In this document: one piece after another, positions 57,597-64,000 of the stretch | Layout: every line of letters begins with the position of its first letter | How positions within the stretch are numbered: the first letter of the stretch is position 1 | Origin: Opitutia bacterium | Lineage (GTDB): Bacteria > Verrucomicrobiota > Verrucomicrobiia > Opitutales > Opitutaceae | Length of the DNA stretch: 64,000 nucleotides | Reading direction: 5' to 3' | Assembly (NCBI GenBank): GCA_947472765.1 | Contig: CANJCM010000010.1 | Location: 22,432-86,431 of the forward strand | Notes under the pieces: generated by a model | Seen by the model: only the letters and a program-made list of their open reading frames with translations | Databases searched by the model: none | What the model was told of the DNA's origin: nothing | Program-made: the position numbers and the translations under genes

Positions 57597-58964
57597 ATGC
57601 CGCATCTCCTCGGCGTCGATCTCGGTACGTCCTACTTCAAGGTGGGATTGTTCAACGAAACCGGCGCCCTGCTGGGACTGAGCCGGTTGCCGCTGCGGGC
57701 CGAGTCACCCGTCCCTGGACAGTTCGAGGTCGCGGTCCCGCTGTTCTGGCAGCTCCTGCGCGAAGGCGTCGCCGGCGTCCTGCACCAGGCTGGGATCCGC
57801 GCCGATCAGATCGCGGGCCTCTCCTATTCTTCGCAGGCGAACACGTTCGTCCTGCTCGACCGCGCCGACCGGCCGCTGACGCCGCTCGTGTTGTGGACCG
57901 ACAAGCGTGGTGACCCGCTGCCGGAGGCGCTGGCGGAGTTCACCCGGACTGACGCCTACGGCCGCCGGATCGGTTTCACGGGTATGACCGGCGGCTGGGC
58001 TCCGGCGAAATGGCGGTGGTTTCGCGAGAACCGGCGCGAGGTCTGGTTGGAGGTCCGCCGGATGCAGACGATCTCGGATTATTTCACGTTCGCGCTGACG
58101 GGCCAGAGCGTGGGCGATGCCGGCACCGCCTCGCTGCTCGGGCTCTACGATCTCACCGCGGGCGACTGGTGGCCGGCGGCCTTGAATGCCTTTGAAATCG
58201 ATTCCGCGAAGCTGTCGCAGCCGTTGCCGCCGGGAAAATCCTGCGGCGTCACTTCGGCCGCGGCCGCCGAGCGGATCGGGCTGCCCGCGGGAATTCCCTT
58301 CGCGGTCGGCAGCCTCGATCACCACATGGCCGCGCTCGGCTCGGGCCTGGGCCGGCTGGCGGACGTAAGCATCTCGACGGGCACGGTCCTCGCGGCGACG
58401 ACGCGCGTGCCGGACGTTCTCCCGCTGCCCGGCTGCTACCACGGCCCGGATTTCCGCGCGGGTTTCTACCGTCTGGCCTTCGATCCCAAAGGCGCGGGCC
58501 AGTTGGAGGAATACCAGCGGCAGTACGCGCCGGACCTCAGCCTCGAACAACTCGTCGCCCTCGCGGCGGAGGCTCCGGCAGCGCAAACCCGCGCAACCCT
58601 CGGTCCGCCGACGAGCCGCGAAGCGCACGGCCGGCAGATGCGTTATCTCCTCGAAAAGATCGCCGCCGCGCAGCGAACCCTCGTGCGGCATGCCGTCGCG
58701 GGCGCACCGGTGCAGCGCGTGGTCGCGACGGGTGGGGGAGCCCGCAGCGAACTGTGGCTCCAGATCAAAGCCGACATGCTGGGTGTGCCGGTGACGGCCC
58801 CGGCGTCACCCGAACGCGCCTGCCTCGGCGCCGCGATGGCCGCCGCTGTCGCCGCGGGCATCTATCGCGATCTCGACGAAGCCTCCGCCGCGATGGTCCA
58901 GCCCGGCCGGACCTACGAACCGAATGCCGCTGCCGTTAAAACCTATGCCCACTGGGCCGGCTAA
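57597..58964 (+). CDS. FGGY-family carbohydrate kinase
   Basis: This 455-residue kinase shows the ASKHA fold motifs GVDLGTSYFKVGLFNETG (phosphate 1 loop, near residue 6), VLWTDKRGD (catalytic Asp, about 101), AVGSLDHHMAALGSG (phosphate 2 region, about 238) and VVATGGGARSELWLQIKAD (adenosine region, about 378). Length and motifs are close to xylulokinase and gluconokinase-type enzymes. It should phosphorylate the substrate of the DeoR-controlled pathway. It is the second gene after the divergent promoter, and a tRNA gene follows on the other strand. Confidence 0.92.
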   Translation: MPHLLGVDLGTSYFKVGLFNETGALLGLSRLPLRAESPVPGQFEVAVPLFWQLLREGVAGVLHQAGIRADQIAGLSYSSQANTFVLLDRADRPLTPLVLWTDKRGDPLPEALAEFTRTDAYGRRIGFTGMTGGWAPAKWRWFRENRREVWLEVRRMQTISDYFTFALTGQSVGDAGTASLLGLYDLTAGDWWPAALNAFEIDSAKLSQPLPPGKSCGVTSAAAAERIGLPAGIPFAVGSLDHHMAALGSGLGRLADVSISTGTVLAATTRVPDVLPLPGCYHGPDFRAGFYRLAFDPKGAGQLEEYQRQYAPDLSLEQLVALAAEAPAAQTRATLGPPTSREAHGRQMRYLLEKIAAAQRTLVRHAVAGAPVQRVVATGGGARSELWLQIKADMLGVPVTAPASPERACLGAAMAAAVAAGIYRDLDEASAAMVQPGRTYEPNAAAVKTYAHWAG

Positions 58965-59042
58965 AAGCGCATCGAATCCGTTCCGCCGATTTCCGCCCCG
59001 GCCTGGTTTCTTCCCTCTTAATTCTTACTTCTTCCTTCCGCA

Positions 59043-59118
59043 TGGTGGGCCCACTGGGATTCGAACCCAGAACCAAAGGATTATGAGTCCTCTGCTCTAA
59101 CCGTTGAGCTATAGGCCC
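59043..59118 (-). tRNA. tRNA with CAT anticodon, probably tRNA-Ile2
   Basis: The minus strand folds into a full cloverleaf of 76 bases with encoded CCA. The acceptor is GGGCCTA with TGGGCCC, the anticodon arm is GAGGA-CTCATAA-TCCTT and the T arm is CTGGG-TTCGAAT-CCCAG. The anticodon CAT fits elongator Met or lysidine-modified Ile2. The 8-base D loop (AACGGTTA) and the TGGTT variable loop resemble bacterial Ile2 more than elongator Met, so Ile2 is favoured. Confidence 0.9.
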
Positions 59119-59195
59119 GGCCTGGTGGCGGCATTGGTGGTCACGATGGCGCAGGGAGTCAATCAGCCGGGGTGGATCTGATAGAGCCACGTTGA

Positions 59196-59424
59196 GGTCG
59201 ACCGGTTCCACTCCGTGCACTCTGTGCACTCCGTGGTTGATCCGGAGTTTTGACCACGGAGTGCACGGAATACACGGAATGGGAGCCCCGGGAATATGGG
59301 TGCTGTCGCGATCAACGATAAGGCGACTCGTGGGAGGTCTGGATGGTTCGGGATTCTCCACTCGATGCATTCGGTGGTTAACTCCGGAGTTTTTATCACC
59401 GAGTGCACCGACTACACCGAGTGA
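59196..59424. repeat. Dispersed GTGCACTC-type non-coding repeats
   Basis: Between the tRNA and the antitoxin-like gene are two imperfect inverted pairs built from words such as CACTCCGTGCACTCTGTGCA (59210), ACCACGGAGTGCACGGAAT (59253), GATGCATTCGGTGGTTAACTCC (about 59364; words overlap) and ACCGAGTGCACCGACTACA (about 59398). They share a CCGGAGTTTT centre. The same words recur at 219-302 and 61.2-61.65 kb. No gene is supported here. Confidence 0.7.
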
Positions 59425-59428
59425 TAGT

Positions 59429-59728
59429 TTACGCGCTGCGGCGACCGAGCGCGTCGGCGATCTCCGCAGGATACTTCGCGGCGACGATCAAAAGCGCCTT
59501 GGCCGGGCCGGTCGGTTCGCGGTGCCCCTGCTCCCAGTTGCGAAGGGTGCCAAGCGGCACGCCGATCATGTCGGCGAATTCCTCCTGCGTCTTGTCGAGG
59601 CGGGCGCGAATGGCGGCCGGATGTTCCTTCGCGAGGACGGAGCGGCGGCCCGGTTGCAGCGTTCCGCGCCGAATCGCCCGGGCCTGGCGCAGGCTGGTGG
59701 TGAGCTTCTGGAAAAGCGCCTTGTTCAT
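59429..59728 (-). CDS. Orphan NadS/HigA-2-like antitoxin or XRE regulator
   Basis: This is a 99-residue protein from the ATG at 59728 (MNKALFQKLTTSLRQARAI). The C-terminal half is a Cro/C1-type helix-turn-helix (LDKTQEEFADMIGVPLGTLR followed by NWEQGHREPTGPAKALL). This is the layout of NadS and HigA-2 antitoxins, which are normally co-transcribed with a RelE/HigB toxin. No toxin-like frame is found on either side: upstream lies a repeat and then the divergent MFS gene, and downstream are non-coding repeats. It may be an antitoxin remnant or a stand-alone regulator. The long frame reaching 60841 is antisense to the MFS gene and is not its start. Confidence 0.8.
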   Translation of the reverse strand: MNKALFQKLTTSLRQARAIRRGTLQPGRRSVLAKEHPAAIRARLDKTQEEFADMIGVPLGTLRNWEQGHREPTGPAKALLIVAAKYPAEIADALGRRSA

Positions 59729-59804
59729 GCCGGATCCAAGGTGCGTCACTGACGGACCAAGGCAAGGCGATAGTATAGGGCCGCAAGCTGTCGGCCTGGC
59801 GGGT

Positions 59805-59830
59805 GGATTCTTCGCTGCGCTCAGAATGAC
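59805..59830. repeat. Dispersed 26-base repeat (copy 1 of 2)
   Basis: GGATTCTTCGCTGCGCTCAG followed by AATGAC recurs at 63689-63714 with one mismatch. The word GATTCTTCGC-T/G-CGCTCAGAATGAC is a known type of dispersed repeat in several phyla. Copy 1 ends 10 bases before the MFS start. Confidence 0.7.
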
Positions 59831-59839
59831 AAGAAAGAG

Positions 59840-61123
59840 ATGCGGAGGAACCGAGCGGCCGAACTCGACCTTGAGGCGGGACAAATTGCTTCCGGCGCTT
59901 ACGGTGCCCGGGTGCTTTCGAGCCGACCGAGATTGCTGTGGGTGACCTATGCCGAGCTGACGGCCTTGTACTTCGTGCAGGGCGCGGCGATGGGGATGTG
60001 GTTTGTGCCGCTGACGAGCGTGCTTGAGGCGCATGGGTTGCAGTGGTTGCGGCCTTATGCGTTCGCGACCTCGGCGGCGGCGGCGTTCATCTCGCCGTTG
60101 TTCTTCGGTGCGATGGCGGATCGGCATCTGCCTCCGGTGGTGGTCTTGCGGCGCCTCGCGCTCGCCACCGCGGTGACGATGGCACTGGCGTCGACGGCGA
60201 TCGCGCTCGAGGCGGGGCCGTGGGTCGTGCTGGCGGCGATCCAGGTGCACGCGTTCTGCACGGCGCCGGCGTGGAGTCTGGCGGCGACGGTGGTGTTCTC
60301 CGGTCTGCGCGATGCGCGCAACGAATTCGGTCCGATCCGTGCCGTCGCCACGGTCGGCTGGATGGCGGGCTGCTGGGTCGTCAGCCTCGCGGCGGCGGAC
60401 GCCTCGACGCTTTCCGGATTCGCCGGTGCCATCGCCTGGCTGGTCGTCGCGGCGCTGACCTTCCTCCTGCCGGGGGTGCCGCCGCCACCCCAGAGCGGGC
60501 CGGTCTCGCTGCGGGAACGGTTCGGGCTCGATGCGCTGGCGCTGTTGCGCAACCGCGACCACCGCGTCGTCTTCGTCACGACGGCCCTCTTCAGCATCCC
60601 GCTCGCCGCCTTCTACGTTTACACGCCGTCGCATCTGCAGGTGCTGGGCCTGGATCACACCGCGTCGTGGATGTCGTTGGGGCAGGTGACCGAGGTGATC
60701 GCGATGCTGGGCCTCGCGCGGTTGCTGACGCGCTGGCGGCTGAAATGGATCTTCGGCATCGGGCTGCTGCTCGGCGGGGTGCGCTACGCGCTGTGTGCCT
60801 TCGACACCCGGGCCGGGCTCATCTCCGGAATTTTCCTCCACGGTGCGTCCTACACGCTGGTTTCAATCACGGCGCAAATCTACCTCGACCAGCGCGTCGA
60901 CCCCGCGTGGAAGGCGCGGGCCCAGGCCTTGATGTCACTGCTCGTGAGCGGCGTGGCGAATCTCGTCGGTTATCTCGGCACCGGTGCCTGGTTCGCGGCG
61001 CAGACGACGGTGGGCGTGACGGCGTGGACGCCCTTCTGGCTTGGGCTGGCGGGTGCGGGCACCGCAGTGGCGGTCTTTTTCCTGGCGACCTATCGGGGAC
61101 GCGCGGCGACGCAGAATCTCTGA
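59840..61123 (+). CDS. MFS permease, nucleoside:H+ symporter/LacY-like
   Basis: This 427-residue protein has about 12 membrane helices (AELTALYFVQGAAMGMWFVP, the middle loop before FGLDALALLRNRDHRVVFVT, LKWIFGIGLLLGGVRYALCA). The layout and the short central loop recall the NupG/LacY-like MFS group. The ATG at 59840 gives a polar 30-residue N-tail; a GTG at 59912 would start closer to helix 1 and is possible. It is a single gene, divergent from the antitoxin-like gene. The substrate is unknown; nucleosides or sugars are likely. Confidence 0.82.
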   Translation: MRRNRAAELDLEAGQIASGAYGARVLSSRPRLLWVTYAELTALYFVQGAAMGMWFVPLTSVLEAHGLQWLRPYAFATSAAAAFISPLFFGAMADRHLPPVVVLRRLALATAVTMALASTAIALEAGPWVVLAAIQVHAFCTAPAWSLAATVVFSGLRDARNEFGPIRAVATVGWMAGCWVVSLAAADASTLSGFAGAIAWLVVAALTFLLPGVPPPPQSGPVSLRERFGLDALALLRNRDHRVVFVTTALFSIPLAAFYVYTPSHLQVLGLDHTASWMSLGQVTEVIAMLGLARLLTRWRLKWIFGIGLLLGGVRYALCAFDTRAGLISGIFLHGASYTLVSITAQIYLDQRVDPAWKARAQALMSLLVSGVANLVGYLGTGAWFAAQTTVGVTAWTPFWLGLAGAGTAVAVFFLATYRGRAATQNL

Positions 61124-61145
61124 AGCCGGAATGACAGGGCCGGAT

Positions 61146-61700
61146 TTTTGGGAGCCTGAAGCCAGGAAGCGAGGAATCGATCCTCCAAAACCCGGAACTT
61201 TGAACGCGGAGGACACGGAGGACACAGAGGACGAGGAGGGTTTCAAAACCTCCTGAAGCGATTTTCTTTGGTGCCAGAGCGGGTTAAAGAATGGCGTAGC
61301 CACATTTGGGCGTGCACGAGGCACGCCCCTACACGAAATGAAAATCGATGTAGGGGCGCGCCTCGTGCGCGCCCGCAATGTCTGATCGGCTACACTTCAA
61401 CTTAACCTGCTCCAGGCTCCTCTGCGCCCTCCGTGTCCTCTGTGTTCCAATCTCCGAGGCTCGAGGTTCGATTCCTCGGTTCATGGTTTCAGGCTCAATC
61501 CGGCTTTAGCCTGAAGCCAAGAAACGAGGAATCGGCCAAACCGGGATTAAACACGGAGGTCGCTGAGGGCGCGGAGCCGAACCCTCGGCCCAAAAGTTTT
61601 CGACGTCCGATTCCGAGGGTCTGCTTCTGAGCCCTCTGCGTCCTCCGCGTTCAAATAATCTCCGGGGTCTGATTCATGGCTTCCTGACTTCAGGCTCCAA
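61146..61700. repeat. Cluster of dispersed non-coding repeats
   Basis: The region 61124-61836 has no credible gene. It holds modules related to those at 108-545: GAAGCCAGGAAGCGAGGAATCG (starts 61158; words overlap), GAGGACACGGAGGACACAGA (61207), TTTCAGGCTC (61487), GAAGCCAAGAAACGAGGAATC (starts 61513), and GAGGTCGCTGAGGGCGCGGA (61556). A REP-type pair is embedded at 61276-61414. The alternation of inverted and direct modules suggests repeated insertion events. Confidence 0.7.
61276..61414. repeat. REP-like inverted-repeat pair (copy 3)
   Basis: The left unit GGGCGTGCACGAGGCACGCC starts at 61308 and continues CCTAC. The right unit GTAGGGGCGCGCCTCGTGCG starts at 61350 and continues CGCCC. Outer arms GGGTTAA (61281) and TTAACCTG extend the symmetry. 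The layout is the same as copies 1 and 2, which are 59 and 56 kb away, with no transposase remnant visible beside it. Confidence 0.8.
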
Positions 61701-61735
61701 CTGGATTGGATCGAGCGAGGATTCTCGTTCGCGAA

Positions 61736-61764
61736 GAGGCCCGCCGGCGAGCGGCGGCCCTACG
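61736..61764. repeat. Single REP-like unit, second family
   Basis: GGCCCGCCGGCGAGCGGCGG followed by CCCTAC can form a hairpin (CCGCC and GGCGG around GGCGAGC). It is related to the element at 47629-47712 and lies 70 bases from the end of the dehydratase gene. Confidence 0.55.
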
Positions 61765-61836
61765 AGAAGTCCAGGCCCGCCCGCAGAACGGGTAAGCGGC
61801 TGCCCCACTCGGCAATCGCCATTTGGCAATCGGCAC

Positions 61837-63576
61837 TCAGACGCCGCGCTTCAGCGGCGCCACCGCGGTCATCTTGGGCGCACGGAGGAAATCGAAATCG
61901 CAGCCCTGATCGGCTTGCGTGACGTGTTCGAGGAAGAGTTTGCGATAGCCACGCGCGGCCGGGGCCGGCGGGTTCGCCTGCTGCCAGGCGGCCGTGCGCG
62001 CCGCGATTTCCGCGTCGCTCACCAGCAGCGTCAGGGAACGCTGCGACACGCTCAGCTTGATCCGGTCGCCGCTGCGCACGATCGCCAGCGGGCTTCCGAG
62101 CGCGGACTCGGGCGTGACGTGCAACACGATCGTGCCCATCGCCGTGCCGCTCATCCGGCCGTCGGAAATCCGCACCATGTCCTTTACGCCCTGCCGCGCG
62201 AGTTTCTTGGGAATCGGCAGATAACCCGCCTCGGGCATGCCGGGCGCACCGATCGGGCCAATGCGCTTGAGCACGAGGATGTCGTCGGCCGTGACATCGA
62301 GCGCGGGATCGTCGACGCGCTTCGCGAGATCCTCGGCGTTCTCGAACACCACCGCGCGTCCCTCATGTTCGAGCAACGATGCCGTCGCGGCCGATTGCTT
62401 GATGATGGCGCCACCGGGCGCGAGGTTACCGCGGAGCACGGCGAGGCCGCCCTCGGCGTAAATCGGTTGTTCGCGTTTCCGGACGATCTCCTGGGGAAAC
62501 GCCGGCGGTGCCGCATCGAGTTCCTCGCCGAGCGTGCGGCCCGTGACCGTCAACGCATCAAGGTGCAGCAACGGCCGCAGCTCGCGCAGCACGGAGCGTA
62601 GTCCGCCGGCGTGATGGAAATCCTCCATGTAGAATTTTCCCGACGGCTTGAGATCGACGAGCACCGGGGTGGTGCGACCGAGTTGATCGAGTGCCTCGAG
62701 GTCGATGGCGATCCCGAGCCGGCCGGCAATGGCCGTCAGGTGAATGAGACCGTTGGTCGAGCCGCCGATCGCGAGCAGCACGCGCAACGCGTTCTCGAAC
62801 GCGGCCGGAGTCATGATCTTGTCGGGCGTAAGCCGGTTCTTCGCCATCGCGACGGCGGTGGTGCCGCTGAGTTCGGCGATCCGCATGCGATCCGCCGTGA
62901 CCGCGGGAGGCGACGCGCCGCCGGGGACCGTCATGCCGAGCGCCTCGGTCACGCACGCCATGGTGCTCGCCGTGCCCATGACCGAGCAGGTGCCGACGCT
63001 GGCGATCAGTTGATTGTTCACGCGCTGGATTTCGTCCTCGTTGATCGTGCCGGCGCGGAAATTTCCCCAGAAGCGGCGGCAATCAGAGCACGCGCCGACG
63101 CGTTCGCCCTGATGCGAGCCGGTGAGCATCGAACCCGTGACGAGCTGGATCGCGGGCACGCCGGCCGAGGCGGCGCCCATCAACTGCGCCGGAACGGTTT
63201 TGTCGCAGCCGCCGATCATCACGACCGCGTCCATGGGCTGGGCGCGGACCATCTCCTCCGTGTCCATGGCCATGAGGTTGCGCAGGTACATGCTCGTCGG
63301 ATGCGCGAAGCTCTCGTGGATCGAGATGGTCGGGAAATCCACCGGCAGTCCGCCGGCGAGCATGATGCCGCGTTTCGCCGCCTCGAGGAGAGCGGGGGCG
63401 TTGCCATGGCAGGGATTGTAACCGCTTCCGGTGTTGAGCACGCCGATGACCGGGCGGGAAAGGGCGTCGTCGGAGAAGCCGCCGCCCTTGATGAAGGCCT
63501 GGCGGAGAAAGTAGGAGAAGCCGGCATCGCCGTAGCTCGTGAGTCCCTTGTGAAATCCGGTCGCGGGGTTTTCCAT
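61837..63576 (-). CDS. Sugar-acid dehydratase of the IlvD/Edd family
   Basis: This is a 579-residue protein from the ATG at 63576; the frame beyond it crosses non-coding repeats. Conserved Fe-S cysteines are found in GYNPCHGN (about 56), GGCDKTVP (about 123) and GTCSVMGTAS (about 195). The C-terminal motif is DGRMSGTAMGTIVLHVTPES. That MSGT variant is typical of arabonate/xylonate-type dehydratases rather than dihydroxy-acid dehydratase (RFSGG). It should convert an aldonic acid to the 2-keto-3-deoxy acid. It is monocistronic here, about 14 kb from the end of the sugar-acid superlocus, but could feed the same DapA or HpcH aldolase. Confidence 0.9.
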   Translation of the reverse strand: MENPATGFHKGLTSYGDAGFSYFLRQAFIKGGGFSDDALSRPVIGVLNTGSGYNPCHGNAPALLEAAKRGIMLAGGLPVDFPTISIHESFAHPTSMYLRNLMAMDTEEMVRAQPMDAVVMIGGCDKTVPAQLMGAASAGVPAIQLVTGSMLTGSHQGERVGACSDCRRFWGNFRAGTINEDEIQRVNNQLIASVGTCSVMGTASTMACVTEALGMTVPGGASPPAVTADRMRIAELSGTTAVAMAKNRLTPDKIMTPAAFENALRVLLAIGGSTNGLIHLTAIAGRLGIAIDLEALDQLGRTTPVLVDLKPSGKFYMEDFHHAGGLRSVLRELRPLLHLDALTVTGRTLGEELDAAPPAFPQEIVRKREQPIYAEGGLAVLRGNLAPGGAIIKQSAATASLLEHEGRAVVFENAEDLAKRVDDPALDVTADDILVLKRIGPIGAPGMPEAGYLPIPKKLARQGVKDMVRISDGRMSGTAMGTIVLHVTPESALGSPLAIVRSGDRIKLSVSQRSLTLLVSDAEIAARTAAWQQANPPAPAARGYRKLFLEHVTQADQGCDFDFLRAPKMTAVAPLKRGV

Positions 63577-63688
63577 CGTGCGCGGAGAAAATCGGGGCGC
63601 GTGGGGAGTGGCAAACGCCGTTTTCGCCGCGTGAAGAAATGGACGGTGGGGGCACCGTCCCTCCAGGGAAGGCGGAGCGGGTGCGCGT

Positions 63689-63714
63689 GGATTCTTCGCT
63701 TCGCTCAGAATGAC
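63689..63714. repeat. Dispersed 26-base repeat (copy 2 of 2)
   Basis: It matches 59805-59830 in the same orientation with one base different (GCTTCG for GCTGCG). It lies in the 268-base region between the dehydratase start and the end of the next gene, which shows no other clear signal. Confidence 0.7.
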
Positions 63715-63844
63715 AGCGTATTCAAAAGGTCTCTCGTCGGCTAATGGCCGGATCGAACCGGAAACACCTCCGCCTTTCGATCTTTCCAACACCAAACTCC
63801 AAACCCAGAACACCAAACTCAGAGCTCAGAACCCAGAACTCCGA

Positions 63845-64000
63845 TCATCTTTTCCGCGGCAGCCGGCGGAAGATCACCATGTGCTGCGTCGGCAGGGTGT
63901 GCACGGTCTCGACGTACTGCAGGGGCAGGTCGGCCATCTCTTTTTTGATCTGCGCCTCGGTCATTTTGTGCAGCGGTTTGATCGGCACGCTCGGGTCCTC
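63845..64000 (-). CDS. Partial CDS: C-terminus of a probable SAM-dependent methyltransferase
   Basis: The minus strand entering from the right edge reads EDPSVPIKPLHKMTEAQIKK, continues EMADLPLQYVETVHTLPTQH, then MVIFRRLPRKR and a stop at 63845. HKMTEAQIKKEM, then YVETVHTLPTQH and a final V-I-F strand, are like the last strands of class I methyltransferases (often ending LPWQHxLxFxK). Only 51 codons are visible. The upstream part and substrate are outside the window. Confidence 0.6.
   Translation of the reverse strand, partial: EDPSVPIKPLHKMTEAQIKKEMADLPLQYVETVHTLPTQHMVIFRRLPRKR

Noticed and set aside
59729..60841. Long fusion of the antitoxin-like gene upstream to 60841
   Set aside because: The extra part is antisense to MFS membrane helices and contains only Arg/Gln-rich shadow sequence.
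59196..61700. Possible CRISPR array
   Set aside because: Repeats are irregular in length, spacing and orientation and no cas genes are present.

Overview
The window is GC-rich bacterial DNA, most likely from the Opitutaceae (Verrucomicrobiota). This is inferred from a TonB-dependent receptor with the Opitutus-like N-terminal pattern (VVQLNPFVVTS...DTGY), an autotransporter-type beta-strand-repeat protein with a PEP-CTERM tail, many secreted beta-propeller proteins, and RAYT/REP-type dispersed repeats. No rRNA or core marker gene is present to prove it.

Layout. 1-8.8 kb holds housekeeping or accessory genes, mostly on the minus strand: an ABC exporter, a PEP-CTERM beta-strand protein, a decayed RAYT transposase with REP hairpins, a TPR/O-GlcNAc-transferase-like protein and a di-iron ferritin-like protein. 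At 8.9 kb an AraC regulator faces away from the ferritin-like gene. 9.6-18.0 kb is a tight eight-gene minus-strand operon: two Gfo/Idh/MocA oxidoreductases, an HpcH/HpaI aldolase, an SDR, a CBM9-like protein, a GH10-like TIM-barrel protein, a sugar isomerase-like TIM barrel and an MFS transporter. A GntR/FCD regulator (18.1 kb) diverges from it and heads a second operon (18.1-35.8 kb): a TonB receptor, two secreted beta-propeller enzymes, two secreted alpha-toroid-like proteins, a Kelch protein, two enolase-superfamily dehydratases alternating with two D-2-hydroxyacid dehydrogenases, and a 14-repeat FG-GAP protein. A third block (36.1-47.6 kb) has two divergent amidohydrolases, a DapA-family aldolase, three more propeller paralogs, a CehA-like PHP metallohydrolase and an MFS transporter.

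47.8-59.0 kb is a separate DeoR-headed system. The minus-strand operon carries DeoR, a class III aminotransferase, a LacD/DeoC-type aldolase, NagA, a divergent NagB-like protein, an MFS transporter, an NHL protein and an alpha/beta hydrolase. Divergent from it are a neutral-ceramidase-like protein and an FGGY kinase. 59-64 kb contains a tRNA with a CAT anticodon (Ile2-like), an orphan NadS/HigA-like antitoxin gene, an MFS permease, a sugar-acid dehydratase of the IlvD/Edd family, the end of a methyltransferase-like gene, and many dispersed non-coding repeats.

Working model (inference). The 9.6-47.6 kb region is one carbohydrate-catabolism superlocus. Secreted propeller and alpha-toroid enzymes cut an unknown glycan and the TonB receptor, without a SusD partner, imports fragments. 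Intracellular oxidoreductases, lactonase-like amidohydrolases, enolase-type dehydratases and DapA/HpcH aldolases then process sugar acids by a non-phosphorylative route. Three near-palindromic sites of the form ATAC-N4-GTAT, placed just before the GntR gene, before the TonB receptor and between the divergent amidohydrolases, suggest that the GntR protein ties the blocks together. The DeoR block looks like an amino-sugar or amino-polyol pathway that does not match a standard Nag or Aga pathway.
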